64,000 nucleotides of DNA from Massilia sp. Root418 (GTDB lineage Bacteria > Pseudomonadota > Gammaproteobacteria > Burkholderiales > Burkholderiaceae_D): positions 124,001 to 188,000 of the forward strand of contig NZ_LMEC01000022.1 in assembly GCF_001425265.1 (NCBI RefSeq), given 5' to 3'. Each line of letters starts with the position of its first letter. Position 1 is the first letter of the stretch. Shown piece by piece: positions 1 to 8,150 of the stretch. The notes beneath the pieces are model-generated. The model ran no database searches. It was not told the DNA's origin and saw only the letters and a list, made by a program, of their open reading frames with translations. The position numbers were made by a program, and so were the translations under genes.

Positions 1-1233
1 GAACCCAACCACCAGATCCAGGTGCTGTCCAGCCTGTTCTTCCGCAACAAGGGCGCCTACATCGTCGGCAAGGGCGTCAACGGCGCGCGCGAATACCCGT
101 TCGTGGTGCCCATCCTGCACAACCGCCACGGCCAGCTGGTGCTGGACACCGTGCTGTTCGAGCAGGAGCAGATCATCATCCTGTTCTCGTTTACGCGCGC
201 CTACTTCCAGGTGGACATGGAGGTGCCCTCGGCCTATGTGCAGTTCCTGCGCACCCTGCTGCCGCGCAAGCCGCGCAGCGAGATCTACACCATCCTCGGC
301 CTGCAGAAGCAGGGCAAGACGCTGTTCTACCGCGACTACCTGCAGCACCTGAAGCATTCGTCGGACCAGTTCGACATCGCGCCCGGCATCCGCGGCCTGG
401 TCATGCTGGTGTTCGCGCTGCCGTCCTTCCCCTACGTGTTCAAGGTGATCAAGGACTTCTTCCCGGCGCCCAAGGACACCACGCGCGCGCTGGTGAAGGA
501 AAAATACCTGCTGGTGAAGCACCACGACCGCGTGGGCCGCATGGCCGACACGCTGGAGTATTCCAACGTGGCCTTCCCGCGCCACCGCATGAAGGAAGAG
601 CTGATCGACGAGATCCGCCTGCACGCGCCCTCGCTGCTGGAGGAAGACGGCGAGAACATCGTCATCAAGCACCTGTACATCGAGCGCCGCATGGTGCCGC
701 TGAATATCTGGCTGAGCAACGCCGAGCAGCAGGGCGACGAGGCGCGCATCGAGCACGGCGTGGTGGAATACGGCAACGCCATCAAGGAACTGGTGGCGGC
801 CAACATCTTCCCCGGCGACATGCTGTACAAGAACTTCGGCGTCACCCGTCACAAGCGCGTGGTGTTCTACGATTACGACGAAATCGAATACATCACCGAC
901 TGCAATTTCCGCGACATCCCCGAGGCGCGCACCGAGGAGGAAGAGATGGCGGCCGAGCCCTGGTATCACGTCGGCAAGCACGACGTGTTCCCCGAGCAGT
1001 TTGGCCGCTTCCTGCTGGGCAACGCAAAGATCCGCAAATACTTCCTGCAGCACCACGCCGACCTGTTCACGCGCGAATTCTGGCAGCGGCGCAAGGAGCG
1101 CATCGAAGCCGGCATCGTGGAAGACGTGTTCCCGTATCCGCAGCACATCCGCTTTTCGTATCAGGGCACACCTGCCATCACCCCTGCGGCGCACGTCGCG
1201 CCGACTCTTTTGGAGACCAGTGAAAATGAATGA
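1..1233 (+). CDS. aceK: Isocitrate dehydrogenase kinase/phosphatase, 3' part
   Basis: This is the C-terminal 410 codons of AceK, which reversibly phosphorylates isocitrate dehydrogenase and so controls the TCA/glyoxylate branch point. The reading frame is open from base 1, so the start lies outside the window; the full E. coli protein is about 578 residues. The kinase ATP-binding segment is visible near residues 120-160 (motif [21 protein letters not shown] region), followed by the family signature [10 protein letters not shown] and the catalytic stretch ending in FYDYDEI around residue 290. The stop overlaps the start of the next gene by 8 bases, implying translational coupling to the thiolase. 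Identification is firm; only the 5' end is missing. Confidence 0.95.
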   Translation, partial: EPNHQIQVLSSLFFRNKGAYIVGKGVNGAREYPFVVPILHNRHGQLVLDTVLFEQEQIIILFSFTRAYFQVDMEVPSAYVQFLRTLLPRKPRSEIYTILGLQKQGKTLFYRDYLQHLKHSSDQFDIAPGIRGLVMLVFALPSFPYVFKVIKDFFPAPKDTTRALVKEKYLLVKHHDRVGRMADTLEYSNVAFPRHRMKEELIDEIRLHAPSLLEEDGENIVIKHLYIERRMVPLNIWLSNAEQQGDEARIEHGVVEYGNAIKELVAANIFPGDMLYKNFGVTRHKRVVFYDYDEIEYITDCNFRDIPEARTEEEEMAAEPWYHVGKHDVFPEQFGRFLLGNAKIRKYFLQHHADLFTREFWQRRKERIEAGIVEDVFPYPQHIRFSYQGTPAITPAAHVAPTLLETSENE

Positions 1234-2425
1234 TCCTATCGTTATCGTGGGCGCAGCCCGCACCCCCATGGGCGCCTTCCAGGGCGACTTCTCCGGCAAG
1301 GCCGCGCACGACCTGGGCGCGGTGGCGATCCAGGCTGCCGTCGAGCGTTCCGGCGTGGCGCCTGCCGCCGTGGAACACGTCTACTTCGGCAACTGCCTGA
1401 TGGCGGGCCAGGGCCAGGCCCCGGCGCGCCAGGCGCTGCTGAAAGCCGGCCTGCCCACTTCCACCGGCGCGGTGACCTTGTCGAAGATGTGCGGCTCGGC
1501 CATGCAGGCGGCCATCTACGCCTACGACGCACTGGCGGCCGGCAGCGCCGACGTGATCGTGGCCGGCGGCATGGAATCCATGACCAACGCGCCCTACCTC
1601 ATTCCCAAGGCGCGCGGCGGCTACCGCATCGGCCACGGCATGATGTTCGACCACATGATGTACGACGGCCTGGAAGACGCCTACTCGCGCAACGAGAAGA
1701 CCGGCGAAGGCCGTTCCATGGGCACCTTCGCAGAAGAGTGCTCGGCCAAGTACCAGTTCAGCCGCGAAGACCAGGACGCGTTCGCGATCGAGTCCGTCAA
1801 GCGCGCGCAGGCCGCCACCAATGAGGGCTGGTTCAAGTGGGAGATGGCGCCCGTGACCGTGAGCAGCCGCGCAGGCGATACCGTGATCGACAAGGATGAG
1901 GGCCCGCTGAAGGCCAGGATCGACAAGATCCCGACCCTGCGCACCGCGTTCAAGAAGGACGGCACCATCACGGCCGCCTCGTCCTCGTCCATCAACGACG
2001 GCGCCGCCGCGCTGGTGATGATGCGCGAATCGACCGCCAGGGCGCAGGGCCTGACCCCGATCGCCAAGGTGCTGGGCCACGCCACCAACGCGCTGGCGCC
2101 GGACCAGTTCACGGTGGCGCCGATCGGCGCCATCGAGAAGCTGTTCAAGAAGACCGGCTGGAGCGCCCGCGACGTGGACCTGTTCGAGATCAACGAAGCC
2201 TTCGCGGCCGTGCCGATGGCCGCCATGCGCGACCTGGACATCCCGCACAGCAAGGTGAACGTGCACGGCGGCGCCTGCGCGCTGGGCCACCCGATCGGCG
2301 CTTCCGGCGCGCGCATCATGGTCACGCTGATCGGCGCGCTCAAGCGCACCGGCGGCAAGCGCGGCGTGGCGGCGCTGTGCATCGGCGGCGGCGAAGCCAC
2401 CGCCATGGCCATCGAACTGGTGTAA
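1226..2425 (+). CDS. Acetyl-CoA C-acyltransferase (thiolase)
   Basis: A 399-residue thiolase that condenses or cleaves acyl-CoA units. The acylated cysteine is Cys89 in the motif SKMCGSA; the second catalytic pair is the His of GHPIGASG and the Cys of CIGGGEA close to the C-terminus, with NEAFA between them. I chose the ATG at 1226, which gives the usual thiolase N-terminus ([14 protein letters not shown]) and overlaps the aceK stop. The next gene begins 2 bases after its stop, so aceK, thiolase and dehydrogenase read as one transcript. Whether it works in biosynthesis (PhaA/AtoB-like) or beta-oxidation cannot be decided from the sequence; length and motifs fit an acetyl-CoA acetyltransferase. 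Confidence 0.92.
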   Translation: MNDPIVIVGAARTPMGAFQGDFSGKAAHDLGAVAIQAAVERSGVAPAAVEHVYFGNCLMAGQGQAPARQALLKAGLPTSTGAVTLSKMCGSAMQAAIYAYDALAAGSADVIVAGGMESMTNAPYLIPKARGGYRIGHGMMFDHMMYDGLEDAYSRNEKTGEGRSMGTFAEECSAKYQFSREDQDAFAIESVKRAQAATNEGWFKWEMAPVTVSSRAGDTVIDKDEGPLKARIDKIPTLRTAFKKDGTITAASSSSINDGAAALVMMRESTARAQGLTPIAKVLGHATNALAPDQFTVAPIGAIEKLFKKTGWSARDVDLFEINEAFAAVPMAAMRDLDIPHSKVNVHGGACALGHPIGASGARIMVTLIGALKRTGGKRGVAALCIGGGEATAMAIELV

Positions 2426-2427
2426 GC

Positions 2428-3108
2428 ATGCCGGCCGCACTCATCATCGGCGCCTCGCGCGGCATCGGACACGAGCTGGCGCGCCAGTATTTGCACGAGG
2501 GCTGGCGCGTGATCGCCACCGCGCGCAAGCCGGACGACGTGGCCGAGCTGGCCGACATGGGTGCGGAAGCGCACGCGCTGGACGTGACGGACGTGGAAGC
2601 GGTGGCCGGCCTGGGCTGGAAGCTGGACGGCGAACAGCTGGACGTGGCCATCCTGAACGCGGGCGTGTACGGCCCCCGCCACGACGGCTTCCCCGTGCAG
2701 GCGGACTTCGACCAGGTGATGCACACCAATGTGCTGGCCGCGATGCGGCTGCTGCCCGTCCTGGCGCCGCTGGTGTGCGCGCACGGCAAGCGCGCTGGCG
2801 GCAAGCTGGCCGTTCTGTCCTCGCGCATGGGTTCGCTCAGCGAGCGCGGCCACGCGGGCGGCTCGCTGTACCGCGCCAGCAAGGCCGCGCTCAATTCGGT
2901 GCTGATCGACACCGCGCTGACCTTCGGCACCAAGGGCGTTACCTGCGTGGCGCTGCACCCGGGCTGGGTGCGCACCGAGATGGGCGGCGGCGGCGCCGAC
3001 CTGACGGTGGAGGAAAGCGCGGCCGGCATCCGGCATACGCTGGACACCGCGCCCGGCTCCACGCAGGCGGTGTTCCGCAATTACGATGGCACCCCCATCG
3101 GCTGGTAG
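2428..3108 (+). CDS. Short-chain dehydrogenase/reductase
   Basis: A 226-residue SDR-family oxidoreductase using NAD(P)H. The cofactor loop is at the very N-terminus (GASRGIGHEL, residues 8-17), the NAG motif follows in LDVAILNAGVYG, and the catalytic Ser with YxxxK is seen as SSRMGS... and YRASK. The start ATG is 2 bases after the thiolase stop. Substrate is unknown; the context next to thiolase and acyl-CoA dehydrogenase suggests an acyl or hydroxyacyl compound, but C-factor-like SDRs of this length act on many carbonyls. Confidence 0.88.
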   Translation: MPAALIIGASRGIGHELARQYLHEGWRVIATARKPDDVAELADMGAEAHALDVTDVEAVAGLGWKLDGEQLDVAILNAGVYGPRHDGFPVQADFDQVMHTNVLAAMRLLPVLAPLVCAHGKRAGGKLAVLSSRMGSLSERGHAGGSLYRASKAALNSVLIDTALTFGTKGVTCVALHPGWVRTEMGGGGADLTVEESAAGIRHTLDTAPGSTQAVFRNYDGTPIGW

Positions 3109-3115
3109 CACACAC

Positions 3116-3149
3116 GGCGGGTGACGGCGTTCCGCCTGACCCGCCCTAC
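3116..3149 (-). repeat. REP palindrome, pair A left
   Basis: Imperfect palindrome whose outer arms are GGCGGGT and ACCCGCC and which ends in CTAC (GTAG on the minus strand). It is the first half of an inverted pair with the element at 3168, separated by 18 bases. The same sequence recurs at 10451, 38771, 43772 and 48218. Confidence 0.8.
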
Positions 3150-3167
3150 GATCCACAGAACGTCAAT

Positions 3168-3201
3168 GTAGGGCGGGTTAGCGCGCAGCGCGTAACCCGC
3201 C
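3168..3201 (+). repeat. REP palindrome, pair A right
   Basis: Starts with the tetranucleotide GTAG followed by GGCGGGTTAG and closes with CGTAACCCGCC, forming a long stem-loop. It is the inverted partner of 3116-3149. A 5' GTAG before a palindrome is the hallmark of REP elements mobilised by RAYT transposases; no RAYT gene is in the window. Confidence 0.85.
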
Positions 3202-3204
3202 ATC

Positions 3205-3228
3205 CACGAAAGCACGAAAGCACGAAAG
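3205..3228 (+). repeat. Three tandem 8-bp units before a start codon
   Basis: Three exact copies of CACGAAAG, followed by a partial fourth (CACAG), end 6 bases before the ATG at 3235. They occupy the place where the ribosome binding site of the acyl-CoA dehydrogenase would be. Confidence 0.8.
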
Positions 3229-3234
3229 CACAGA

Positions 3235-4374
3235 ATGATACTGAGCGAAGAACACCAGATGATACGAGACGCCCTGCGCAGCTTTTCGCAGGAACGCCTG
3301 GCGCCCAATGCGGCGCGCTGGGACAAGGAACACCACTTCCCCAAGGAAGAGCTGAAAGAGCTGGCCGCGCTGGGCGCGTTCGGCGTGGCGGTGCCGGAGG
3401 AGCTGGGCGGCGCCGGCATGGATTACGTGTCGCTGGCCCTGGTGCTGGAGGAAATCGCGGCCGGCGACGGCGGCACGTCCACCGTCATTTCGGTGAACAA
3501 CTGCCCGGTGTGCAGCATCGCCATGATGTATGCCAACGAACAGCAGAAGCAGCAGTGGCTGCGCCCGCTGGCGCAGGGCGAGATGCTGGGCGCATTCTGC
3601 CTCACCGAGCCGCACACCGGCTCGGACGCGGCCGCGCTGCGCACCACCGCCACACGGGTTAAAGACGAACAAGGCGACGGCTACGTGATCAACGGCGTCA
3701 AGCAGTTCATCACCAGCGGCAAATACGCCGACGTGGCCATCGTCATGGCCGTCACCGACAAGGCGGCCGGCAAGAAGGGCATCAGCGCGTTCTGGGTGCC
3801 GACCAGTGCGCCGGGCTACATCGTGGCGGGCCTGGAACAGAAGATGGGCCAGCATTCGTCGGACACGGCGCAGATCCTGTTCGAGAACTGCCGCATCCCG
3901 GCCGCCAACCTGATCGGCGAGGAAGGCATGGGCTACAAGATCGCACTGTCCGGCCTGGAGGGCGGCCGCATCGGCATCGCGTCGCAGTCGGTGGGCATGG
4001 CGCGCGCGGCCTACGAGGCGGCGCTGAAGTACGCGCGCGAGCGCGAGACCTTCGGCAAGACCATCTTCGAGCACCAGTCGGTGCAGTTCAAGCTGGCCGA
4101 GATGGCCACGCAGATCGAAGCGGCGCGCCAGCTGATCCTGCACGCGGCCTCGCTCAAGGACGCCGGCCAGCCCTGCCTGAAGGAAGCAGCCATGGCCAAG
4201 CTGTTCGCTTCCGAAATGGCGGAGCGCGTGTGTTCGGACGCGATCCAGGTGCACGGCGGCTACGGCTATGTGTCCGACTTCCCGGTCGAGCGCATCTACC
4301 GCGATGTGCGCGTGTGCCAGATCTACGAAGGCACCAGCGACATCCAGAAGCTGCTGATCGCGCGCGCGCTGTAA
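3235..4374 (+). CDS. Acyl-CoA dehydrogenase
   Basis: A 379-residue flavoprotein oxidising acyl-CoA to enoyl-CoA and passing electrons to ETF. The FAD/substrate signature CLTEPHTGSDAAALRT lies near residues 122-137 and the catalytic glutamate is Glu365 in IYEGTSDIQ, the position used by short-chain and short-branched-chain enzymes. Length matches the family. It is separated from the SDR by the REP pair and tandem repeats, and the next gene's ATG overlaps its TAA stop by one base, so the response regulator is likely co-transcribed. Substrate chain length cannot be read from the sequence. Confidence 0.93.
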   Translation: MILSEEHQMIRDALRSFSQERLAPNAARWDKEHHFPKEELKELAALGAFGVAVPEELGGAGMDYVSLALVLEEIAAGDGGTSTVISVNNCPVCSIAMMYANEQQKQQWLRPLAQGEMLGAFCLTEPHTGSDAAALRTTATRVKDEQGDGYVINGVKQFITSGKYADVAIVMAVTDKAAGKKGISAFWVPTSAPGYIVAGLEQKMGQHSSDTAQILFENCRIPAANLIGEEGMGYKIALSGLEGGRIGIASQSVGMARAAYEAALKYARERETFGKTIFEHQSVQFKLAEMATQIEAARQLILHAASLKDAGQPCLKEAAMAKLFASEMAERVCSDAIQVHGGYGYVSDFPVERIYRDVRVCQIYEGTSDIQKLLIARAL

Positions 4375-5108
4375 TGGCGACCCGGCTCATGCTGGTGGAG
4401 GACGACGCCAGGCTGTCTTCCCTGATCGCGGAATACCTGGCCGCTTACGAGTTCGAGGTGGCGGTGGTGGCGCGCGGCGACGAGGCGCTGGCGCGCTTCC
4501 ACGCCTTCGGGCCCGACGTGGTGGTGCTGGACCTGATGTTGCCCGGCATGGACGGCGCCGACGTGTGCCGCCAGCTGCGCGCGCTGGGCGGCACGCCCAT
4601 CCTGGTGCTGACCGCGCGCGAGGACGATTACGACCAGGTGGCGCTGCTGGAGCACGGCGCCGACGATTTCATCAACAAGCCGGTGCAGCCGCGCGTCCTG
4701 CTGGCGCGCCTGCGCGCGCTGCTGCGGCGCGCCGGGCCGACGGCCGCGGGCGCCGTTGCCGGTGCCGCCGCCGGTGTCCCCGGTGCTGCAGCTGCGGCGC
4801 CGGGCACGCTGCAGTTCGGCGCGCTGTGCATCGCCACCAGCGACCGCCAGGTGCGCTGGCGCGGCACGCCCGTGGTGCTCAGCGGCAGCGAGTACAAGCT
4901 GCTGCTGGTGCTGGCCGAAGCGGCCGGCACGGTGCTGTCGCGCGATGCGCTGCTGAAGAAGCTGCGCGGCCTGGAATTCGACGGCATGGACCGCAGCGTG
5001 GACAACAGCATCTCCAAGTTGCGCCGCCGCTTCGACGACCACGATGCGGAACGGATCAAGACGGTGCGCGGCGAAGGCTACCTGTTCTCGCCGTCCGCCT
5101 GGCAGTAA
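4374..5108 (+). CDS. OmpR-family response regulator (RstA/CpxR type)
   Basis: A 244-residue DNA-binding response regulator. The receiver domain (residues 1-120) has acidic residues at 10-11, the phosphoacceptor Asp53 in VLDLMLPG, and Lys102 in NKPV. An Ala/Gly/Pro-rich linker (about 124-147) joins it to a winged-helix Trans_reg_C domain with the typical ending VRGEGYLF. The start overlaps the acyl-CoA dehydrogenase stop. Its natural partner is the RstB-like kinase at 8151; the two are split by a three-gene reverse-strand envelope cassette that it may control through the direct repeats at 8083. Confidence 0.93.
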   Translation: MATRLMLVEDDARLSSLIAEYLAAYEFEVAVVARGDEALARFHAFGPDVVVLDLMLPGMDGADVCRQLRALGGTPILVLTAREDDYDQVALLEHGADDFINKPVQPRVLLARLRALLRRAGPTAAGAVAGAAAGVPGAAAAAPGTLQFGALCIATSDRQVRWRGTPVVLSGSEYKLLLVLAEAAGTVLSRDALLKKLRGLEFDGMDRSVDNSISKLRRRFDDHDAERIKTVRGEGYLFSPSAWQ

Positions 5109-5148
5109 CGCGGCAGTAACGCACCAGTAGCGCGGCAGCCGGCCCGGC

Positions 5149-5868
5149 CTAGTCGTACAGCGGCGCGATCGCCAGCGGCATGTTCTGGCTGATGACCTGG
5201 CCCTGCGCCGGGGTGGCGTCGAAGCGGTAGTTGACGATGCTGAAGACCGGGCCCGGGCCGTCGCCAAACGCCGGGCCTTCGGCCGGCGGCAGCGGCGCGC
5301 TGTCCTGGCCGCCGTGCCGCAGCCGCAGCACGGCCTCGCCCTTGCGCGCGAAGGCAAACCTCACCCCCACGCAGCGCCCGCCGCGAAACGCCGCATCGGT
5401 GGCGCGCTGGTAAGCCTGCGCCTGCTCGCAGGCGGCGCGCAGGTCGGCCGCTTCGTACACGCCGTCGGCGCGCGCCACGATGGACACGCGCGGGTGGAAC
5501 GCATAGCCGCCCAGCTTGCGGTTGAGCACCAGCACGGCGTTGTCGTCGTAGGCCGCCTTCAGCAGCGGGAACACGACGCGGCCGGCCGGGTCCAGCGGCA
5601 GGTTCAGTTGCACATTCCTGGCGTTCAGGGTCAGGCGCAGGCCGTCCAGCGTGGCGCCGGGGTCGCGCGGACTGATCTGATAGTGGTTCTGCAGGAAATG
5701 CTTGGGCTTGCCGTACTTCTCGAACACCACCATGGCGCGGTAGGCGTCGCGGTAGCTGAGCCATTCGCCGTCCTGGGCCTGCGCCAGCGCGCAGGGCGCG
5801 GCAAGCCAGGCCGCCAGCAAGGGCAGCAAGGACCGCAGCAGCATCGGGGCGGCGCGCCGGGTAAGCAT
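5149..5868 (-). CDS. Exported protein of unknown function
   Basis: A 239-residue protein with a Sec signal peptide (hydrophobic stretch followed by APCALAQA). I chose the ATG at 5868, 2 bases after the stop of the MipA-like gene; longer starts would overlap that gene. The mature part begins WLSYRDAYRAM and contains two cysteines, probably disulfide-bonded. I do not recognise the family with confidence; the general layout is reminiscent of small periplasmic DUF proteins. It is last in an apparent operon lipoprotein - MipA/OmpV - this gene, converging on the response regulator. Confidence 0.7.
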   Translation of the reverse strand: MLTRRAAPMLLRSLLPLLAAWLAAPCALAQAQDGEWLSYRDAYRAMVVFEKYGKPKHFLQNHYQISPRDPGATLDGLRLTLNARNVQLNLPLDPAGRVVFPLLKAAYDDNAVLVLNRKLGGYAFHPRVSIVARADGVYEAADLRAACEQAQAYQRATDAAFRGGRCVGVRFAFARKGEAVLRLRHGGQDSAPLPPAEGPAFGDGPGPVFSIVNYRFDATPAQGQVISQNMPLAIAPLYD

Positions 5869-5870
5869 GG

Positions 5871-6755
5871 TCAGAAGCGGTAAGCCAGCGCCGACCACGC
5901 GGTCACGCTGGTGGGCCGTTCGACCAGCGGGCTGGCCTTGGCGTCGCCGGCCAGGCGCGCCGCGTGGGCGCCGCTGGTCAGCATCCAGGACGGCGCCAGG
6001 GCCCAGTTCCAGCGCACGCCCGCGTGCACGTCCTTGACGCCGCCGCCCGGTGCGTAAGGGCGGCGCACGAAGTTCGCGCCCACCAGCTCCTGCGCCGGCG
6101 TGACGCCGAACAGGGCGCGGTTGTAATGGGCGTCTGCCAGGGTGATGCCGGCGGTGAAGGACAACGTATGGTGGGGCGCCACGGCGGCCGCCACGCGCTG
6201 CAGGTCCACGGTGGCGCGCAGGCCATCGCGCTCCCGGCCGGCGCCGTACAGCACGCTATTGGCCAGGCGCCACTGCGGATTCAGATACCAGGTGAGGAAG
6301 GCGCCGCCTTCCAGGCGGCGCGGCACGTCGGGCATGCCGGTCATGCGCGTCATGGCGGGCCAGCCGCCCATGAGCAGCGGCGGCAGGGCGGTGTTGCTGC
6401 CGGTGCCGCTCAGGCCGGCGCCGGTCAGTGCGCGCCCGCGCTCGCTGCGCCCCGGATGCAGCGACAGCAGCGGACCGTATTCGAGGCCCTCGCTGCCGGA
6501 CCAGTGCATGCCGGCGCTGGCGCCCGAGATGAACACGCCGTTGCTCCACTCGGCCTGCAGCACGGGCATGAGCAGCAGGTGGCGGCCGCTGCCGCCCTCG
6601 TAGCGGTTGGCGCTCTGCAGGCCAAGGCCCAGGTACATGTCGCGGCTGCCGTCCGGCATCGGATTGGCGACCGGCGTCTGCGCGGCCGCGCCGCCGGCAG
6701 CGGCCAGCAGCGCGGTCAGGGTGAAGGAACGGGCAAGTGTCGTGGGCATGCGCAT
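5871..6755 (-). CDS. MipA/OmpV family outer-membrane protein
   Basis: A 294-residue beta-barrel of the MipA/OmpV family. A signal peptide (cleavage near AAGGAAAQ) is followed by the typical first strand MYLGLGLQSANRYEGGSGRHLLLMPVLQAEW, and the protein ends with a terminal aromatic residue (SALAYRF), as outer-membrane barrels do. Family members act as scaffolds for murein enzymes or as porin-like proteins and are often next to two-component genes, as here. There is no clear ribosome binding site; an alternative ATG lies 6 bases downstream. Confidence 0.85.
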   Translation of the reverse strand: MRMPTTLARSFTLTALLAAAGGAAAQTPVANPMPDGSRDMYLGLGLQSANRYEGGSGRHLLLMPVLQAEWSNGVFISGASAGMHWSGSEGLEYGPLLSLHPGRSERGRALTGAGLSGTGSNTALPPLLMGGWPAMTRMTGMPDVPRRLEGGAFLTWYLNPQWRLANSVLYGAGRERDGLRATVDLQRVAAAVAPHHTLSFTAGITLADAHYNRALFGVTPAQELVGANFVRRPYAPGGGVKDVHAGVRWNWALAPSWMLTSGAHAARLAGDAKASPLVERPTSVTAWSALAYRF

Positions 6756-6788
6756 GGGGTGGTAGCTCAGTGGGCGATGCCCGCCATT

Positions 6789-8018
6789 TTATATGGTCGG
6801 CGCGGGCAGGCGCTTGCTGATGAATACCACCGGCTCGTCGCTGCGGTCCGCGGTCACCATGGCACCGCGCGCGGTGAAGGAGGCGATGCAGGCCGATTTC
6901 GGTCCCGGCGGCGTGTCCGTGCTGGTGACGTACAGCTTGCCGTCCACGCGCGCCACCTCGTCCAGCTTGGTGCCGTCGCAGCCGCTGGCCACGCCGTAGA
7001 AGGCGAACAGCACCATGGATTTGCTGAAGTCCACCGCCGGCAGGGGCGCGCCGGGATTGCTGTAGCTGCTCCACAGCTGGGCCCAGGCCGCGGCGTCCTT
7101 GACCACCACGTTGGCCGCAGGCCGGTCCACCGGAATCGAGCTCAGGCTGGTCGCGATGCGGCTGAAGGCCAGCTGCTGCGGTGCGACGCGGCTGAACACC
7201 ACCGGCGCGTCGTAGCGGTCCAGCACCACCATCACGCCGGGGCTGGTGTACTGGGCGATGCATTGCTGCGCCGGGTCCACGCGGTCCTGCTCATATTGCA
7301 CCGCCAGCTTGCTGTCCGCCACGCCGACACGGGCCACGCTGACGGAGCGGCAATCGCTCTTCTCCCTGCCGGTCGTGATGCCGACCACCATCTTCTTGCT
7401 GAAATCGATCTTCGGCGGCAGGTGGATGCTGCTCAGGATGCGGTGCCAGTCGTTCCACACCGCCTCGAAGGCGGCCGTGTCGGTCAGCACCACAGTGCGC
7501 GCATCGTCGATGCCGGTGTAGGGGCTTTGCACCAGCACTTCCATGGCAAGCGAGGCGCCGTCGGCCGGCAGCACGTTGACGATCTCGACCTTGTGGCCGG
7601 CGCCCAGGCCGAGGTCGGGCTGCTCCAGGTTGTTCAGCATGGTGTCGAACTGGGCGAGGTTGCTCTGGTCGGTGCAGCTGCTGCGCAGCCCGGAGAGCAT
7701 GGCGCCCGAGATGCACAGCTGCTGCGCGGGCAGGGCGCCGTGCAGGGTGCGGGCATAGGAGGCGTCCGCGCAATTTCCGGCGCGGTCCCACAGCACCTGC
7801 TTCTGGTCGATGATGAACAGCCGGTTGCGCAGCTGGGCACAGGTGCTGGCCCGCGCCATCTGGATGAAGTCGGCTTTCACCACCAGGGCCGGCGGCGACG
7901 GCTCGCCGACCGCGATGGACGCGGTCTGGCCGCCGTGGGCGGCGTCGCCGCCGCCGCTGCCGCAGGCGGTCAGCAGGGCGGCCAGGGGCAGAACAATTGC
8001 GCTTAACACTTTATTCAT
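6789..8018 (-). CDS. Lipoprotein with two tandem PrcB_C-like domains
   Basis: A 409-residue lipoprotein (lipobox LTAC, lipid-bearing Cys19) with a strong AAGGAG ribosome binding site. Residues about 174-278 and 302-403 are two diverged copies of one unit: each has a W, then PxxDFSK(K/S)MV, a Cys, and ends (M)V..DR.D.PVVF. The PxVDFSKxMV pattern resembles the C-terminal domain of PrcB-type proteins. The N-terminal 170 residues contain five Cys and match nothing I recognise. First gene of the reverse-strand cassette; function unknown but an outer-membrane or periplasmic binding/inhibitory role is plausible. Confidence 0.75.
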   Translation of the reverse strand: MNKVLSAIVLPLAALLTACGSGGGDAAHGGQTASIAVGEPSPPALVVKADFIQMARASTCAQLRNRLFIIDQKQVLWDRAGNCADASYARTLHGALPAQQLCISGAMLSGLRSSCTDQSNLAQFDTMLNNLEQPDLGLGAGHKVEIVNVLPADGASLAMEVLVQSPYTGIDDARTVVLTDTAAFEAVWNDWHRILSSIHLPPKIDFSKKMVVGITTGREKSDCRSVSVARVGVADSKLAVQYEQDRVDPAQQCIAQYTSPGVMVVLDRYDAPVVFSRVAPQQLAFSRIATSLSSIPVDRPAANVVVKDAAAWAQLWSSYSNPGAPLPAVDFSKSMVLFAFYGVASGCDGTKLDEVARVDGKLYVTSTDTPPGPKSACIASFTARGAMVTADRSDEPVVFISKRLPAPTI

Positions 8019-8082
8019 GATGGCTCCTTGGTAAGTAATGATGCCATCTTAAGCAAGGACGTGGCCGGCTTCCCCCTCCGAA

Positions 8083-8109
8083 TGTCAGTCAATTGTCATC
8101 AATTTGTAA
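8083..8109. promoter_or_regulatory. Three direct repeats, candidate OmpR-type operator
   Basis: TGTCA at 8083, TGTCA at 8094 and TGTAA at 8105 form direct repeats with exact 11-bp spacing, in the 132-base region between the divergent lipoprotein and histidine kinase genes. OmpR-family regulators bind tandem direct repeats about one helical turn apart, so this is a candidate site for the regulator at 4374. Confidence 0.5.
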
Positions 8110-8150
8110 GCACCCGGGCGCCGCCACGGTATTGCTTATAAACTAACGCC

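Noticed and set aside
5964-8006. 680-codon plus-strand open frame across MipA and lipoprotein genes
   Set aside because: Both minus-strand genes have signal peptides, conserved motifs and ribosome sites; the plus frame has no domain and shadow-like composition.
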